The notes under the pieces are model-generated. The model saw only the letters and a list, made by a program, of their open reading frames with translations. It was not told where the DNA came from and did no database searches. A stretch of DNA of 64,000 nucleotides from Bacteroidota bacterium. GTDB lineage: Bacteria; Bacteroidota; Bacteroidia; 2-12-FULL-35-15. Below, one piece after another: positions 35,086-43,837 of the stretch. The stretch lies in NCBI GenBank assembly GCA_025963715.1, contig JAOQAG010000026.1, forward strand, positions 16,327 through 80,326. Reading direction: 5' to 3'. The position numbers were made by a program, and so were the translations under genes. The number at the start of each line of letters is the position of its first letter. The stretch's first letter is position 1.

Positions 35086-36141
35086 TTATGCGTTTTGCTC
35101 TAATTTTGCTTCGATCGCCAATGTAGCGTGAGGTACGCTTCTCAAACGTTCTTTAGAGATCAGCTTGCCTGTTGCGCGGCAGATCCCGTATGTTTTGTTT
35201 TCGATACGGATCAGTGCATTTTGCAGATTCTGGATAAATTTCTCCTGGCGGGAAGCTAAATGTGCTGTTTCCTCTTTTGATAATACGTCAGATCCATCTT
35301 CCAGTAATTTGAAGGTTGGAGAAGTATCATCTGTTCCATGATCATCTTTGTGGGAAAGCGTGCTTTTCAACAATTCATAATCTTTTTGTGCTTCCGCTAA
35401 TTTTTTCAGGATCAACTCCTTGAATTCTTTCAATTCGCTGTCGGAATAACGGGTGCGTGTATCCGTATTGATAAACGGTTTTGGCGCAGGGCCCATTGGT
35501 TTACGGATAGAAGGCGTTTTGTATTCAACTACCATTGGCGCTTCATCTCTTCCACCTCTTCCGTCATCATCCAGATCCATATCGCGTTCTCTCTTTTTAG
35601 GAGCAGGAGCCGGTTTTTTAAATTCCGGTTTTTTTGCTGCCGGTGGAGGCGTTACTACTGCTACCGGTTTTTTCACTTCCGGTTTTGCAGGTGCTTTTGC
35701 AACAGGTTTAACTGCTGGTTTTGCTGGTGCTACTACTTTTTTCGCTACTGGTTTTGCTGTTACTTTTTTAGCCGGAGCTGCTTTTTTTGCTACCGGTTTT
35801 GCTACTGCTTTTTTCGTTGGTTTTGCTGCTTTTGCTGCTTTTTTCACCACTTTCGTTACAATCTTTTTCACTGGTTTTGCTGCTTTTTTAGCGACTACTT
35901 TCTTCACTACTTTTTTAGCAACAACTTTTTTAGGTGCTGCTTTTTTAGCGATCACTTTCTTAACAGGTTTTTTGGCTGCTACCTTTTTTACTGGTTTGGT
36001 CGTTTTTTTAGGAGCAACTTTTTTTCCCGCCTTGGCGGGCGCTTTTTTAGGTGCTACTTTTTTTGCGGGTTTCGCTGCCGCTTTTTTTACAGGTTTAGCA
36101 GCTTTCTTTGCCGGTTTGCCTTTTTGCACTTTTTTAGCCAT
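35086..36141 (-). CDS. DksA/TraR-like protein with histone-H1-like lysine-rich N-terminus
   Basis: A 351-residue two-part protein. Residues 1 to about 165 are a low-complexity Lys/Ala/Pro/Val tract with repeats such as KKVAAKKPVKK, as in H1-like tails, and probably bind nucleic acid without fixed structure. An Arg/Asp-rich hinge follows. The last 120 residues are a TraR/DksA-like coiled coil and end (YSDSELKEFKELILKKL ... YGICRATGKLISKERL). Only one of the four zinc cysteines of classical DksA remains, so zinc binding is unlikely; this is usual for the Bacteroidota form. It starts two bases after the ileS stop, so it is co-transcribed with ileS. It may act on RNA polymerase, DNA or RNA; which of these is unknown. 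Confidence 0.88.
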   Translation of the reverse strand: MAKKVQKGKPAKKAAKPVKKAAAKPAKKVAPKKAPAKAGKKVAPKKTTKPVKKVAAKKPVKKVIAKKAAPKKVVAKKVVKKVVAKKAAKPVKKIVTKVVKKAAKAAKPTKKAVAKPVAKKAAPAKKVTAKPVAKKVVAPAKPAVKPVAKAPAKPEVKKPVAVVTPPPAAKKPEFKKPAPAPKKRERDMDLDDDGRGGRDEAPMVVEYKTPSIRKPMGPAPKPFINTDTRTRYSDSELKEFKELILKKLAEAQKDYELLKSTLSHKDDHGTDDTSPTFKLLEDGSDVLSKEETAHLASRQEKFIQNLQNALIRIENKTYGICRATGKLISKERLRSVPHATLAIEAKLEQNA

Positions 36142-36143
36142 TG

Positions 36144-39100
36144 TTAATTGGTGTTTTTTAGTTTAGTAATCTTGATTAATGTTTTTATTTCTTCATCTAA
36201 TTCAACCTCTGAAGCACTCATAGCTTCCACATTATCAACAAGTTCTAGGGACGAAGCCAATATTTCGGCGCAAATATAGTCCAAATTATTATTGATGGCG
36301 GAATTTATAGCAGAATTTCTCTGAATCTTCACCTCAATGCGGTCGGTTAGCTCCATATTACTGTCCTTCCGGAGATTTTGAATGCGGTTGACGAGCTCAC
36401 GTGCCAAACCTTCTTCTTTTAATTCCGGAGTTATTGTAACATCCAATGCTACAGTGAGTTGACCCGAATTTGCGACTTTCCATCCCGGGATATCCACGGG
36501 TATGATCTCTACATCTTCTGTTTCCAGCACTACGGTATCGGCATCGATCTTCATTTCATATTTTCCTGTTTTTTCGATCCCGGAAATGATCGCCTGGGTA
36601 TTTTCATTCGCGAAAGTTTGAACCGCCTTCATATTTTTACCGCACTTTTTACCGAGGGTTTTGAAATTAAGTTTCAAATTCTTGACGATTTGCGTATGCG
36701 ACTCATCCACGAGATCCAGATTTTTCACATTCACTTCCGACAAAATCAACTCTTTCACCGCTTCTATCTTCGATTTATAAGAATCATCAAGCACCGGGAT
36801 CTGAATATGATTGAGCGGCTGGCGAACACGGATGTTCTCTTTTTTGCGGATGGACAATACCATCGACGAGATCTTCTGCGCCAGTTCCATACGTTCTTCC
36901 AGACTTTTGTCGATCAGGAATGTATCCGATACCGGGAAGTTGCTCAAATGGATGGATTCGGCTTTATCGCGGCCGGTTACGGCATTTAAATCGCAATACA
37001 GGCGGTCCATAAAAAACGGTGCGATCGGTGCTGAAAGCTGCGCGATCACTTCGAGGCAGCGATACAGCGTTTGATACGCCGCGATCTTATCCTGCGAATA
37101 CTCGCCTTTCCAAAAACGGCGGCGGCACAAGCGTACGTACCAGTTGCTCAGGTGCTCGTCCACAAAATCTTCAATTAAGCGTCCGGCGCGATGCGGTTCG
37201 TAATCATTGTAAGCATCATCCACTTTTTTGATCAGTGTGTTCAGCTCCGAAATGATCCAGCGGTCGATCTCCGGGCGATCCAGCATCGGCACTTCGGCTT
37301 CGGTATAATTGAAGCCATCAACATTTGCATAGAGCGCAAAAAACGAATACGTATTGTGAAGCGTTCCGAAAAACTTACGCTGCACCTCGGCAATTCCTTC
37401 AATATCAAATTTTAAATTGTCCCATGGCGCAGCATTGGTGATCATGTACCAGCGCGTTGCATCCGGACCGTATTTTTCAATGGTACCAAACGGATCCACG
37501 GCATTGCCAAGGCGCTTGCTCATTTTCTGCCCGTTTTTATCGAGCACCAAACCGTTGCTCACTACATTTTTAAATGCAACGGAATCGAAGCACATCGTCG
37601 CAATAGCGTGCAAGGTAAAGAACCAGCCACGTGTTTGATCCACTCCTTCCGCAATAAAATCGGCAGGGAAATATTTATGATCGTCAATCAATTCTTTGTT
37701 TTCAAACGGGTAATGCAGCTGTGCGTAAGGCATTGCGCCGGAATCAAACCAAACGTCAATTAAATCCGGTTCACGGAATAATTTTTTTCCGTTGCGTTCC
37801 AGCACGATCGCATCTGCGTAAGGTTTGTGCAGATCAAAAGTGTTGTAATTTTCGGTGCTGTTATCGCCGGGCGTAAAATTGCCAAGCGGATTGGTTTGCA
37901 TCACGTTTTTTGCAACCGCATTATCAATTTCGGATTTCAAGATCTCTGCGGAAGCGATGCAGATCTGCTCGGTTTTATCCTCGCTGGTCCAGATCGGAAT
38001 TGGGATCCCCCAAAAGCGGGAACGTGATAAATTCCAGTCGTTCAGATTTTCCAGCCAGTTGCCAAAACGCCCGGTACCGGTAGATTCCGGCTTCCAGTTA
38101 ATGGTTTTGTTCAGTTCGATCAAACGATCTTTGTAATCCGTGGTTTTGATGAACCAGGAATCCAGCGGGTAATACAATACCGGCTTGTCTGTACGCCAGC
38201 AATGCGGGTAGCTGTGGACGTACTGTTCTTTTTTGAAAAGCTTTCCTTCGCCTTCCAGTTTTAAAACAATGCGTTCGTCCACGCTTAAATATTTTAATTT
38301 ACCTGTATCCTCGATCGGGCCACCGTTGGCTTTTTTCAGCTTGTCTTTCTGGATTGCCAGCTCGGTTTCTTTTTCTTCGTTGGTTAAATAATCTTCTTTT
38401 ACGTATTCATCTCCGTACAGGAAAGTGCCGTCTTTGATCACGTCCAGGAAACGGCCGCGCAGATCCACCAATGGAACGGGTTTGCCGTTTTCATTCAATA
38501 CGAGCATTGGCGGAACAGCCGGTTTTGCTGCTTTTGCAGCGTTAAAATCGTCCGCGCCAAATGTAGGTGCAATGTGTACAATGCCGGTACCGTCGGATGT
38601 TGTCACAAAATCACCGAGGATCACGCGGAATGCATTTTCTGCGTTTTCGTAAGGCAATGCAAAATCAAGAAGCTGTTCGTATTTAATTCCTTCAAGATCG
38701 GCGCCTTTGAATTCAGCAGCAATTCGGAAAGGAATAGCTTTATCTCCTGAATTATACTCTTCAAATTTTAGTTCTGCATTTTTTTCAGGAAAATATTTTC
38801 CTAGTAATTCTTTTGCAAGGATCACAAAGATCATCTCCATTTCCTTTCCTGCTGCAGGATAAGGATTGAAGGTTTTCACCATTACGTAATCAATATTTTT
38901 TCCAACTGCTAGTGCCGTGTTAGAAGGCAATGTCCATGGCGTGGTTGTCCATGCTAAAAAATAAACAATCCCATCTTTAAACTTGTACGGATCATTAATC
39001 TTAAACATCGCAACCGCTGTACGATCTTTTACATCGCGGTAACAGCCGGGCTGGTTCAGCTCATGCGTGGAAAGGCCGGTTCCGGCTGCAGGTGAATACG

Positions 39101-39644
39101 GCTGAATGGTAAATCCTTTGTAGATGGAACCTTTGGAATATAGATTATTGAGCAGCCACCAAACGGATTCGATGTAGCGGTTATCATACGTGATGTACGG
39201 ATGATCCATATCCACCCAGTAGCCCATTTTTGCAGTTACATCGGCCCACACATCGGTGTATTTCATTACATCTTTGCGGCATTCGAGGTTGTATTGTTCT
39301 ACGGTAATTTTTATTCCGATGTCTTCTTTGGTAATGCCCAATGCTTTCTCCACGCCCAATTCTACCGGTAATCCGTGTGTATCCCAACCGGCTTTGCGTT
39401 TTACCTGGAAACCTTTTTGTGTTTTGTAACGGCAAAAAATATCTTTGATGGAACGCGCCATTACGTGGTGGATGCCCGGTAAACCATTGGCACTTGGCGG
39501 TCCTTCATAAAAAACAAAGGGTGGTTTTCCTTCACGGGATGTGATGGATTTTTCGAAGGTGTTATTTTCCTCCCAGGATTTTTGTATGTCTTTTGCGGTT
39601 TGCGAAAGATTAAGTCCTGTGTATGTCTTGTAATTCTTACTCAT
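36144..39644 (-). CDS. ileS: Isoleucyl-tRNA synthetase
   Basis: A class I synthetase that charges tRNA-Ile, with a CP1 editing domain. The 1166 residues have the HIGH-type motif as GIHHVMAR (about residue 57, after YEGPPSANGLP) and the KMSKR loop at about 706 (KMSKRLGNAVDP). The long form with an extended anticodon-binding region and no clear C-terminal zinc finger resembles the eukaryote-like IleRS type common in Bacteroidota; members of that type are often less sensitive to mupirocin, which is knowledge of the group and not shown here. A TATCTTTG box on the minus strand at 39679-39686 may be its -7 element. It heads the ileS/dksA-like unit. Confidence 0.97.
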   Translation of the reverse strand: MSKNYKTYTGLNLSQTAKDIQKSWEENNTFEKSITSREGKPPFVFYEGPPSANGLPGIHHVMARSIKDIFCRYKTQKGFQVKRKAGWDTHGLPVELGVEKALGITKEDIGIKITVEQYNLECRKDVMKYTDVWADVTAKMGYWVDMDHPYITYDNRYIESVWWLLNNLYSKGSIYKGFTIQPYSPAAGTGLSTHELNQPGCYRDVKDRTAVAMFKINDPYKFKDGIVYFLAWTTTPWTLPSNTALAVGKNIDYVMVKTFNPYPAAGKEMEMIFVILAKELLGKYFPEKNAELKFEEYNSGDKAIPFRIAAEFKGADLEGIKYEQLLDFALPYENAENAFRVILGDFVTTSDGTGIVHIAPTFGADDFNAAKAAKPAVPPMLVLNENGKPVPLVDLRGRFLDVIKDGTFLYGDEYVKEDYLTNEEKETELAIQKDKLKKANGGPIEDTGKLKYLSVDERIVLKLEGEGKLFKKEQYVHSYPHCWRTDKPVLYYPLDSWFIKTTDYKDRLIELNKTINWKPESTGTGRFGNWLENLNDWNLSRSRFWGIPIPIWTSEDKTEQICIASAEILKSEIDNAVAKNVMQTNPLGNFTPGDNSTENYNTFDLHKPYADAIVLERNGKKLFREPDLIDVWFDSGAMPYAQLHYPFENKELIDDHKYFPADFIAEGVDQTRGWFFTLHAIATMCFDSVAFKNVVSNGLVLDKNGQKMSKRLGNAVDPFGTIEKYGPDATRWYMITNAAPWDNLKFDIEGIAEVQRKFFGTLHNTYSFFALYANVDGFNYTEAEVPMLDRPEIDRWIISELNTLIKKVDDAYNDYEPHRAGRLIEDFVDEHLSNWYVRLCRRRFWKGEYSQDKIAAYQTLYRCLEVIAQLSAPIAPFFMDRLYCDLNAVTGRDKAESIHLSNFPVSDTFLIDKSLEERMELAQKISSMVLSIRKKENIRVRQPLNHIQIPVLDDSYKSKIEAVKELILSEVNVKNLDLVDESHTQIVKNLKLNFKTLGKKCGKNMKAVQTFANENTQAIISGIEKTGKYEMKIDADTVVLETEDVEIIPVDIPGWKVANSGQLTVALDVTITPELKEEGLARELVNRIQNLRKDSNMELTDRIEVKIQRNSAINSAINNNLDYICAEILASSLELVDNVEAMSASEVELDEEIKTLIKITKLKNTN

Positions 39645-39955
39645 AAAACGAACCTTATTCTTGATTAAAAAAGGAGTGCAAAGATAGTGGTTTTATGTGT
39701 AAAAACCTAGTGGAGTACGGATAACGAACAGGAACGCCCGCCTGAACAATTCGGGCAGGAAACTACGAATCCGGGTGCGTACTGTGTGTTAATAGAACGC
39801 GGATTGGGCGGAAAAAACGGATTTTATCGCTGGTATTGCCGGGATGCGGCACACACAGTCCAAGATCTAACATCCAATCATCCAGCATCTGTTCAAAAAA
39901 AACGCCGCGTTCCTTTCGGAGCGCGGCGTTTTTTGTTTTATCCTTCGACAATAAT
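39645..39955. other. Intergenic region with phrase repeat and terminator
   Basis: No gene is seen. A degenerate AACGCGGATT...AACGGATTTTATCGC phrase lies at about 39792-39832. A strong bidirectional hairpin at 39895-39937 (AAAAAACGCCGCG and its complement with T runs on both strands) ends the minus-strand secreted-protein gene. Confidence 0.7.
39895..39937 (-). terminator. Strong intrinsic terminator
   Basis: A thirteen-pair stem, AAAAAACGCCGCG with CGCGGCGTTTTTT, loop of about 11 bases, starting 19 bases after the stop of the T9SS cargo gene. Confidence 0.85.
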
Positions 39956-40984
39956 CTATCTTGTTACTACAAAACGTTTGGTTCCGGCAAGGTTGCCTTC
40001 TACCATAATTTGTGCGAAATAAATGCCTTCCGGTAATGTGGAAACATCCAGTGTAAGCGTGTTTTCACCCTGAATTGCATCTACGGTTGAACCAGTTTGT
40101 ACTTGTTGGCCAATTGCATTGTAAATGGTTGTTTCCACCGTTTTGTTCTCCGTAAGGGTAAAACCAAGTGTAATGTTATTTACAGCTGGGTTTGGGTACA
40201 CGTTATATGCACTTAACGACTGATCGATATCGTTTACACCTGCTATACCTGCGCTTAAATAAAAGCTGCTTTGTGAAGGCGTTGCGCTTAAGGAGTTAGT
40301 AAACGTAAAGGTTGCTGCCAATGAGCTGTGAGTACCATCTTTGTACCACAAGTATTCATCATTGTCGTAAGTGATCACGTAAGGAATGCCAACATAAGCG
40401 GAATCCTGGTAGATCTGATGAAAGTGAATGCGTGTAACATTTGTAAATGTTCCGGCTGGGGTAATTAATGTACCATAAGCATCTGCAGTAACAACAGTGT
40501 GCCCCGTGCGGTAAAATGTGTAGCCGCCATTTACAAAATTTACTGCCCATGGATCGGAATACGTATTGTTATACGTAAACGGGAAACGTAAAAAATCTTC
40601 CGGATTGGAAAACGACATGATCACGCCTCCGGAGGATACGTTTCCGTAATTCTGGAATGCTGTGGAAGATGTTTTTTGGTAAGAGTAAATTCCTCCGCCA
40701 TTGTTAACTGCAACATTGGCATTTGGGAAACTGGATCCGTTTGGTGTGGATGATACCGTAACGTAAGGGGCTGCAGTTCCTGCAGGGCCTGTGTTAGTTG
40801 CAAAATTCCAGGTTTGGTTTGCTCCTGCAGATCCCGGTGCAAAATAAGTGGAGCTGGTGTTAAGCGTAAACGTGTTTCCGATTACAGGATTCATTCCTGT
40901 AGCGGTCAGCGTAGGCTGCGCTACCGAAACGGCAGTGGCCAGTAAAAATGTTGCTGAAAGTAAACTGAGTAGCGGTTTTTTCAT
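39956..40984 (-). CDS. Secreted protein with T9SS type A sorting domain
   Basis: A 342-residue exported protein. A signal peptide is at residues 1-22 (ending VSVAQ). The middle domain (23-250) is Ser/Thr/Asn-rich and beta-type, with no family I can name. It contains a TWNFATNTGPAG-like segment often seen in Bacteroidota surface proteins. The C-terminal 80 residues match the Por-secretion tail: YNVYPNPAVNNITLGF, then IYNAIGQQV, then LPEGIYFAQIM and a basic KRFVVTR end. The T9SS substrate call is firm; the function is unknown. It has its own terminator. Confidence 0.88.
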   Translation of the reverse strand: MKKPLLSLLSATFLLATAVSVAQPTLTATGMNPVIGNTFTLNTSSTYFAPGSAGANQTWNFATNTGPAGTAAPYVTVSSTPNGSSFPNANVAVNNGGGIYSYQKTSSTAFQNYGNVSSGGVIMSFSNPEDFLRFPFTYNNTYSDPWAVNFVNGGYTFYRTGHTVVTADAYGTLITPAGTFTNVTRIHFHQIYQDSAYVGIPYVITYDNDEYLWYKDGTHSSLAATFTFTNSLSATPSQSSFYLSAGIAGVNDIDQSLSAYNVYPNPAVNNITLGFTLTENKTVETTIYNAIGQQVQTGSTVDAIQGENTLTLDVSTLPEGIYFAQIMVEGNLAGTKRFVVTR

Positions 40985-41021
40985 GTGTTTTGGTTTTAGG
41001 TAAAATTGATTTTGTTAATTA

Positions 41022-41435
41022 TTAAATGGTTGCAATTACTTTTAATTCGATGGCAATGGGAGTAGGCAAACAATTGATCTCGATGGTGGTGCGGCAAGGC
41101 TGGTTATCTTTGAACCACTCTGCGTACACACGGTTGTAGATCGTGAAATCATCTTTCATATTGGTAAGAAAAACCTGTACATCCACAATGTTGTCCCAGC
41201 TGCTCCCGGCATCTTCCAAAATGTATTTAATATTCTGAAACACGCTTTTGCATTGCGTTTCAATGTCGTAGGAAACAATGTTTCCCTGATCATCCAACTC
41301 TACTCCGGGAATTTTTTTTGTGCCGCGTTCACGCGGACCCACTCCGGAAAGAAAAAGTAAATTACCTACCCGGCGTGCATGCGGATAGGCTCCTACCGGC
41401 TCCGGCGCTTTGCTTGAATTTATTCTATCTGACAT
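41022..41435 (-). CDS. RidA-family protein, 2-aminomuconate deaminase type
   Basis: A 137-residue RidA/YjgF-family enzyme, normally a trimer. The segments VGAYPHARRVGNLLFLSGVG, RERGTKKIPGV and TTIEINCLPTPIAIELKVIA place it in the branch that includes 2-aminomuconate deaminases of the kynurenine and 2-aminophenol pathways, not the general enamine/imine deaminase RidA (which has NGLVFVSGQ-like motifs). The RidA-type Arg appears in PCRTTIEI. It pairs logically with the aldehyde dehydrogenase at 27224, which would make its substrate. The two genes are not adjacent, so the link is metabolic inference. Confidence 0.88.
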   Translation of the reverse strand: MSDRINSSKAPEPVGAYPHARRVGNLLFLSGVGPRERGTKKIPGVELDDQGNIVSYDIETQCKSVFQNIKYILEDAGSSWDNIVDVQVFLTNMKDDFTIYNRVYAEWFKDNQPCRTTIEINCLPTPIAIELKVIATI

Positions 41436-41747
41436 ACATTAATTTATTGATATAACGAAATTGGCATGTAAAGATACAAACCGGTGTAAAGATACACAAT
41501 ACACCATAAGTAGTATATTGAACCGGGAATTTAACACAGAGGGCACGGAGGAAAAAGAGTTGCACGGAGCTGATTTTTTTGAAACTCATGCTGCGTGTTT
41601 TTTATTTCCATTTACGCGCAGCAAACATTTATGAGATCCCGGGTCAGGCCCGGGATGACAGCTTCGGAAGAAGATCACATCCAAATAAACATTTCACACA
41701 CAGCAAATACACAGATTCGTACATTCGTATTGATTCGTTATCCGTAC
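41436..41747. repeat. Intergenic region with word repeats and REP element
   Basis: No gene is seen. An ACAGAGGGCACGGAGG-type word array lies at about 41533-41565, and a REP-like element at 41621-41662 includes the flank GCAAACATTTATGA found at 5191-5204. An ATTCGTA-type word array lies at about 41712-41746. Confidence 0.7.
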
Positions 41748-43226
41748 CTAATTGCCTTCGTTAAAAAAATCTTTCTCCGAAAACATCGAACCTAAAATAT
41801 CCTTGAACCGGACGCCGCGTTCCAGGCTATTTTTACCGATGAGTGAATGTTCTGCCAACGCAAACAACACAAATTCCATCATCACTAATTTATCGGTTTT
41901 GCTGAGTTTTGGCAAATGCATTTCTACTACATCGCTTAAACCGGGGATGGCTTCCAATCCTTTTTTATAGGCTTTTTCGTTTTCGAGTAAAAGTAAATCC
42001 ACAATGTTGCCATCGCCAAACCAGTTGACAATAGACTGATACGGGCTTGGTTCTTTTTTCTTTTTTAATTTGGAAGGATCCGGAAAGTGTTCTAAAAATT
42101 CGTTGCGGATGGCTTTTCCTAATAAATTTTGTGCTACAATTCCGGCGCCTTCCTGCTCGCCTTCATACACCAATTCTATTTTTCCGTTCACTGCCGGGAT
42201 CACACCGATCAGATCGCTGATGCGTGCAATCGTTTTCTCTTCACCATTCAGCAGCATCCGGCGCTCGGCAGTGCTTACTAAATTTTCATACGCAGAAATT
42301 GTTAAACGTGCCGACACGCCGCTTTTCGAATCCACAAATTCGCTTTCGCGTGCTTCAAATGCAATACGCTCAATGATCGTGGCAACAAGGTCGCCTACTT
42401 CCACCGCTTGTTTTTGCGTATCATTCAAACGTGCTTCCTGTGCGGTAATTTGTTTCGACAGCTCAATGCTTTTCGGGTAATGTGTCAGGATCTGGCTACC
42501 GATCCGGTCTTTCAGCGGTGTTACAATGCTTCCGCGATTGGTATAATCTTCGGGATTGGCGGTAAATATAAATTGAATATCCAGTGGGATTCGCAATTTA
42601 AAACCGCGGATCTGGATATCGCCTTCCTGTAAAATATTGAACAGCGCTACCTGGATACGCGCCTGGAGATCGGGTAATTCGTTGATCACAAAGATGCAGC
42701 GGTTGCTGCGCGGAATAATTCCGTAATGGATCACTCGCTCATCGGCATAGCTCAAACGCAGGTTGGCGGCTTTGATCGGGTCTACATCACCAATTAAATC
42801 GGCAATGGAAACATCGGGAGTTGCCAGTTTTTCTACATAACGCTCCGAACGGTGCACCCAAACAATTGGTAATTTATCGCCTTGCTCTGCAACTAATTTT
42901 TTTCCGAAATCCGAGATCGGGTTCAAGGGATCGTCGTTTAATTCACTGCCTTCGATCACCGGCATGTATTCATCCAGCAATTCGATGATCTGCCTCGCGA
43001 TCCGCGTTTTTGCCTGTCCGCGTAAACCCAGTAAATTCATGTTGTGGCGGGAGAGTATCGCACGTTCGATCTCCGGGATTACCGTGTCTTCATATCCTAC
43101 AATTCCTTTGAATACATTTTCCTTTTTTTTGATCTTCGTGATCAGGTTATCACGCAATTCGTCTTTAATGGATTTGTTGATGTAACCTGATTTTTTTAAT
43201 TCGCCGAGTGTTTTTATTTTTTGCAT
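41748..43226 (-). CDS. MoxR / Mg-chelatase-I-like AAA+ ATPase
   Basis: A 492-residue AAA+ protein. A Walker A variant GLRGQAKTR is at about residue 68, and Walker B-type IFVINELPDL at about 178 has Asn-Glu in place of Asp-Glu. A sensor-1-like FIFTANPEDYTNRG follows. The layout resembles MoxR and magnesium-chelatase subunit I proteins, which work with a VWA partner. That partner is probably the protein at 43838-44932 encoded upstream on the same strand. Chlorophyll or cobalamin chelation is unlikely here because no such pathway genes are present; a chaperone-like role on metal or membrane complexes is inference. Confidence 0.85.
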   Translation of the reverse strand: MQKIKTLGELKKSGYINKSIKDELRDNLITKIKKKENVFKGIVGYEDTVIPEIERAILSRHNMNLLGLRGQAKTRIARQIIELLDEYMPVIEGSELNDDPLNPISDFGKKLVAEQGDKLPIVWVHRSERYVEKLATPDVSIADLIGDVDPIKAANLRLSYADERVIHYGIIPRSNRCIFVINELPDLQARIQVALFNILQEGDIQIRGFKLRIPLDIQFIFTANPEDYTNRGSIVTPLKDRIGSQILTHYPKSIELSKQITAQEARLNDTQKQAVEVGDLVATIIERIAFEARESEFVDSKSGVSARLTISAYENLVSTAERRMLLNGEEKTIARISDLIGVIPAVNGKIELVYEGEQEGAGIVAQNLLGKAIRNEFLEHFPDPSKLKKKKEPSPYQSIVNWFGDGNIVDLLLLENEKAYKKGLEAIPGLSDVVEMHLPKLSKTDKLVMMEFVLFALAEHSLIGKNSLERGVRFKDILGSMFSEKDFFNEGN

Positions 43227-43837
43227 ACGTTGTGTTTGTGTGTTGTAAATTTTAATTTTTAAAAATTGTTATCGCTCTCTTTTCGGAGCTGTCATCCCGG
43301 GCCTGACTCAGGATCTCATGAATGTTTGTTGTGTGTTAATTTGCTAATCTTTTAAATTTATTAATTATTTAAATTGTGATCGCTCTCCTTCCGGAGCTGT
43401 CATCCCGGGCCTGACCCGGGATCTCATGAATGTTTGCTGTGTGTTAATTTGCTAATCTTTTAAATTTATTAATCATTTAAATTGTGATCGCTCTCCTTCC
43501 GGAGCTGTCATCCCGGGCCTGACCCGGGATCTCATGAATATTTGCTGTGTGTTAATTGGAACGCTGATCTTTTAGGATTGTTATGATAAAAAAAGATCGC
43601 TAACCGCTTATGATTTTTTAGGATTTGATTGCGTTTAATTTTTCGTTTGTTATTATTTTATGAAAGCATGTTTACCGTGTGTTAATTGGATTTCATATTG
43701 GGTTCGGTTCGTGTTGTGGCTTCGCGGAACGCAGATTTTTATGATTTTTAAAATAAAAAAGATCGCCTGTGGCGTTTTATGATTAAAATATGATGTGTTA
43801 GTAATAAATTTGATTGTCATCCCACGTAGGCGCCAGG
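43227..43837. repeat. Three tandem 108-base units carrying REP palindromes
   Basis: Units start at 43271, 43379 and 43487 (the third is partial, to about 43556). Each contains the REP-like element (43287, 43395 and 43503 onward) plus a shared tail with TTTGCTAATCTTTTAAATTT. Unit 1 has one damaged stem arm (TGACTCAGGATC) whereas units 2 and 3 have the intact TGACCCGGGATC. Downstream, 43556-43800 holds degenerate AACGC-GATTTTT...AAAAAAGATCGC phrases. No gene is seen in the 611 bases. Confidence 0.85.

Noticed and set aside
35453..36166. Long plus-strand frame of 237 codons opposite the DksA-like gene
   Set aside because: It is the reverse reading of the Lys/Ala codon repeats (giving Phe/Ala/Gly/Thr runs), with no signal or family, while the minus-strand frame has a recognised domain and operon context.
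43271..43556. CRISPR array
   Set aside because: The units are 108 bases with no unique spacers between short repeats, and there are no cas genes in the window; the array at 33768-34258 fails for the same reason.
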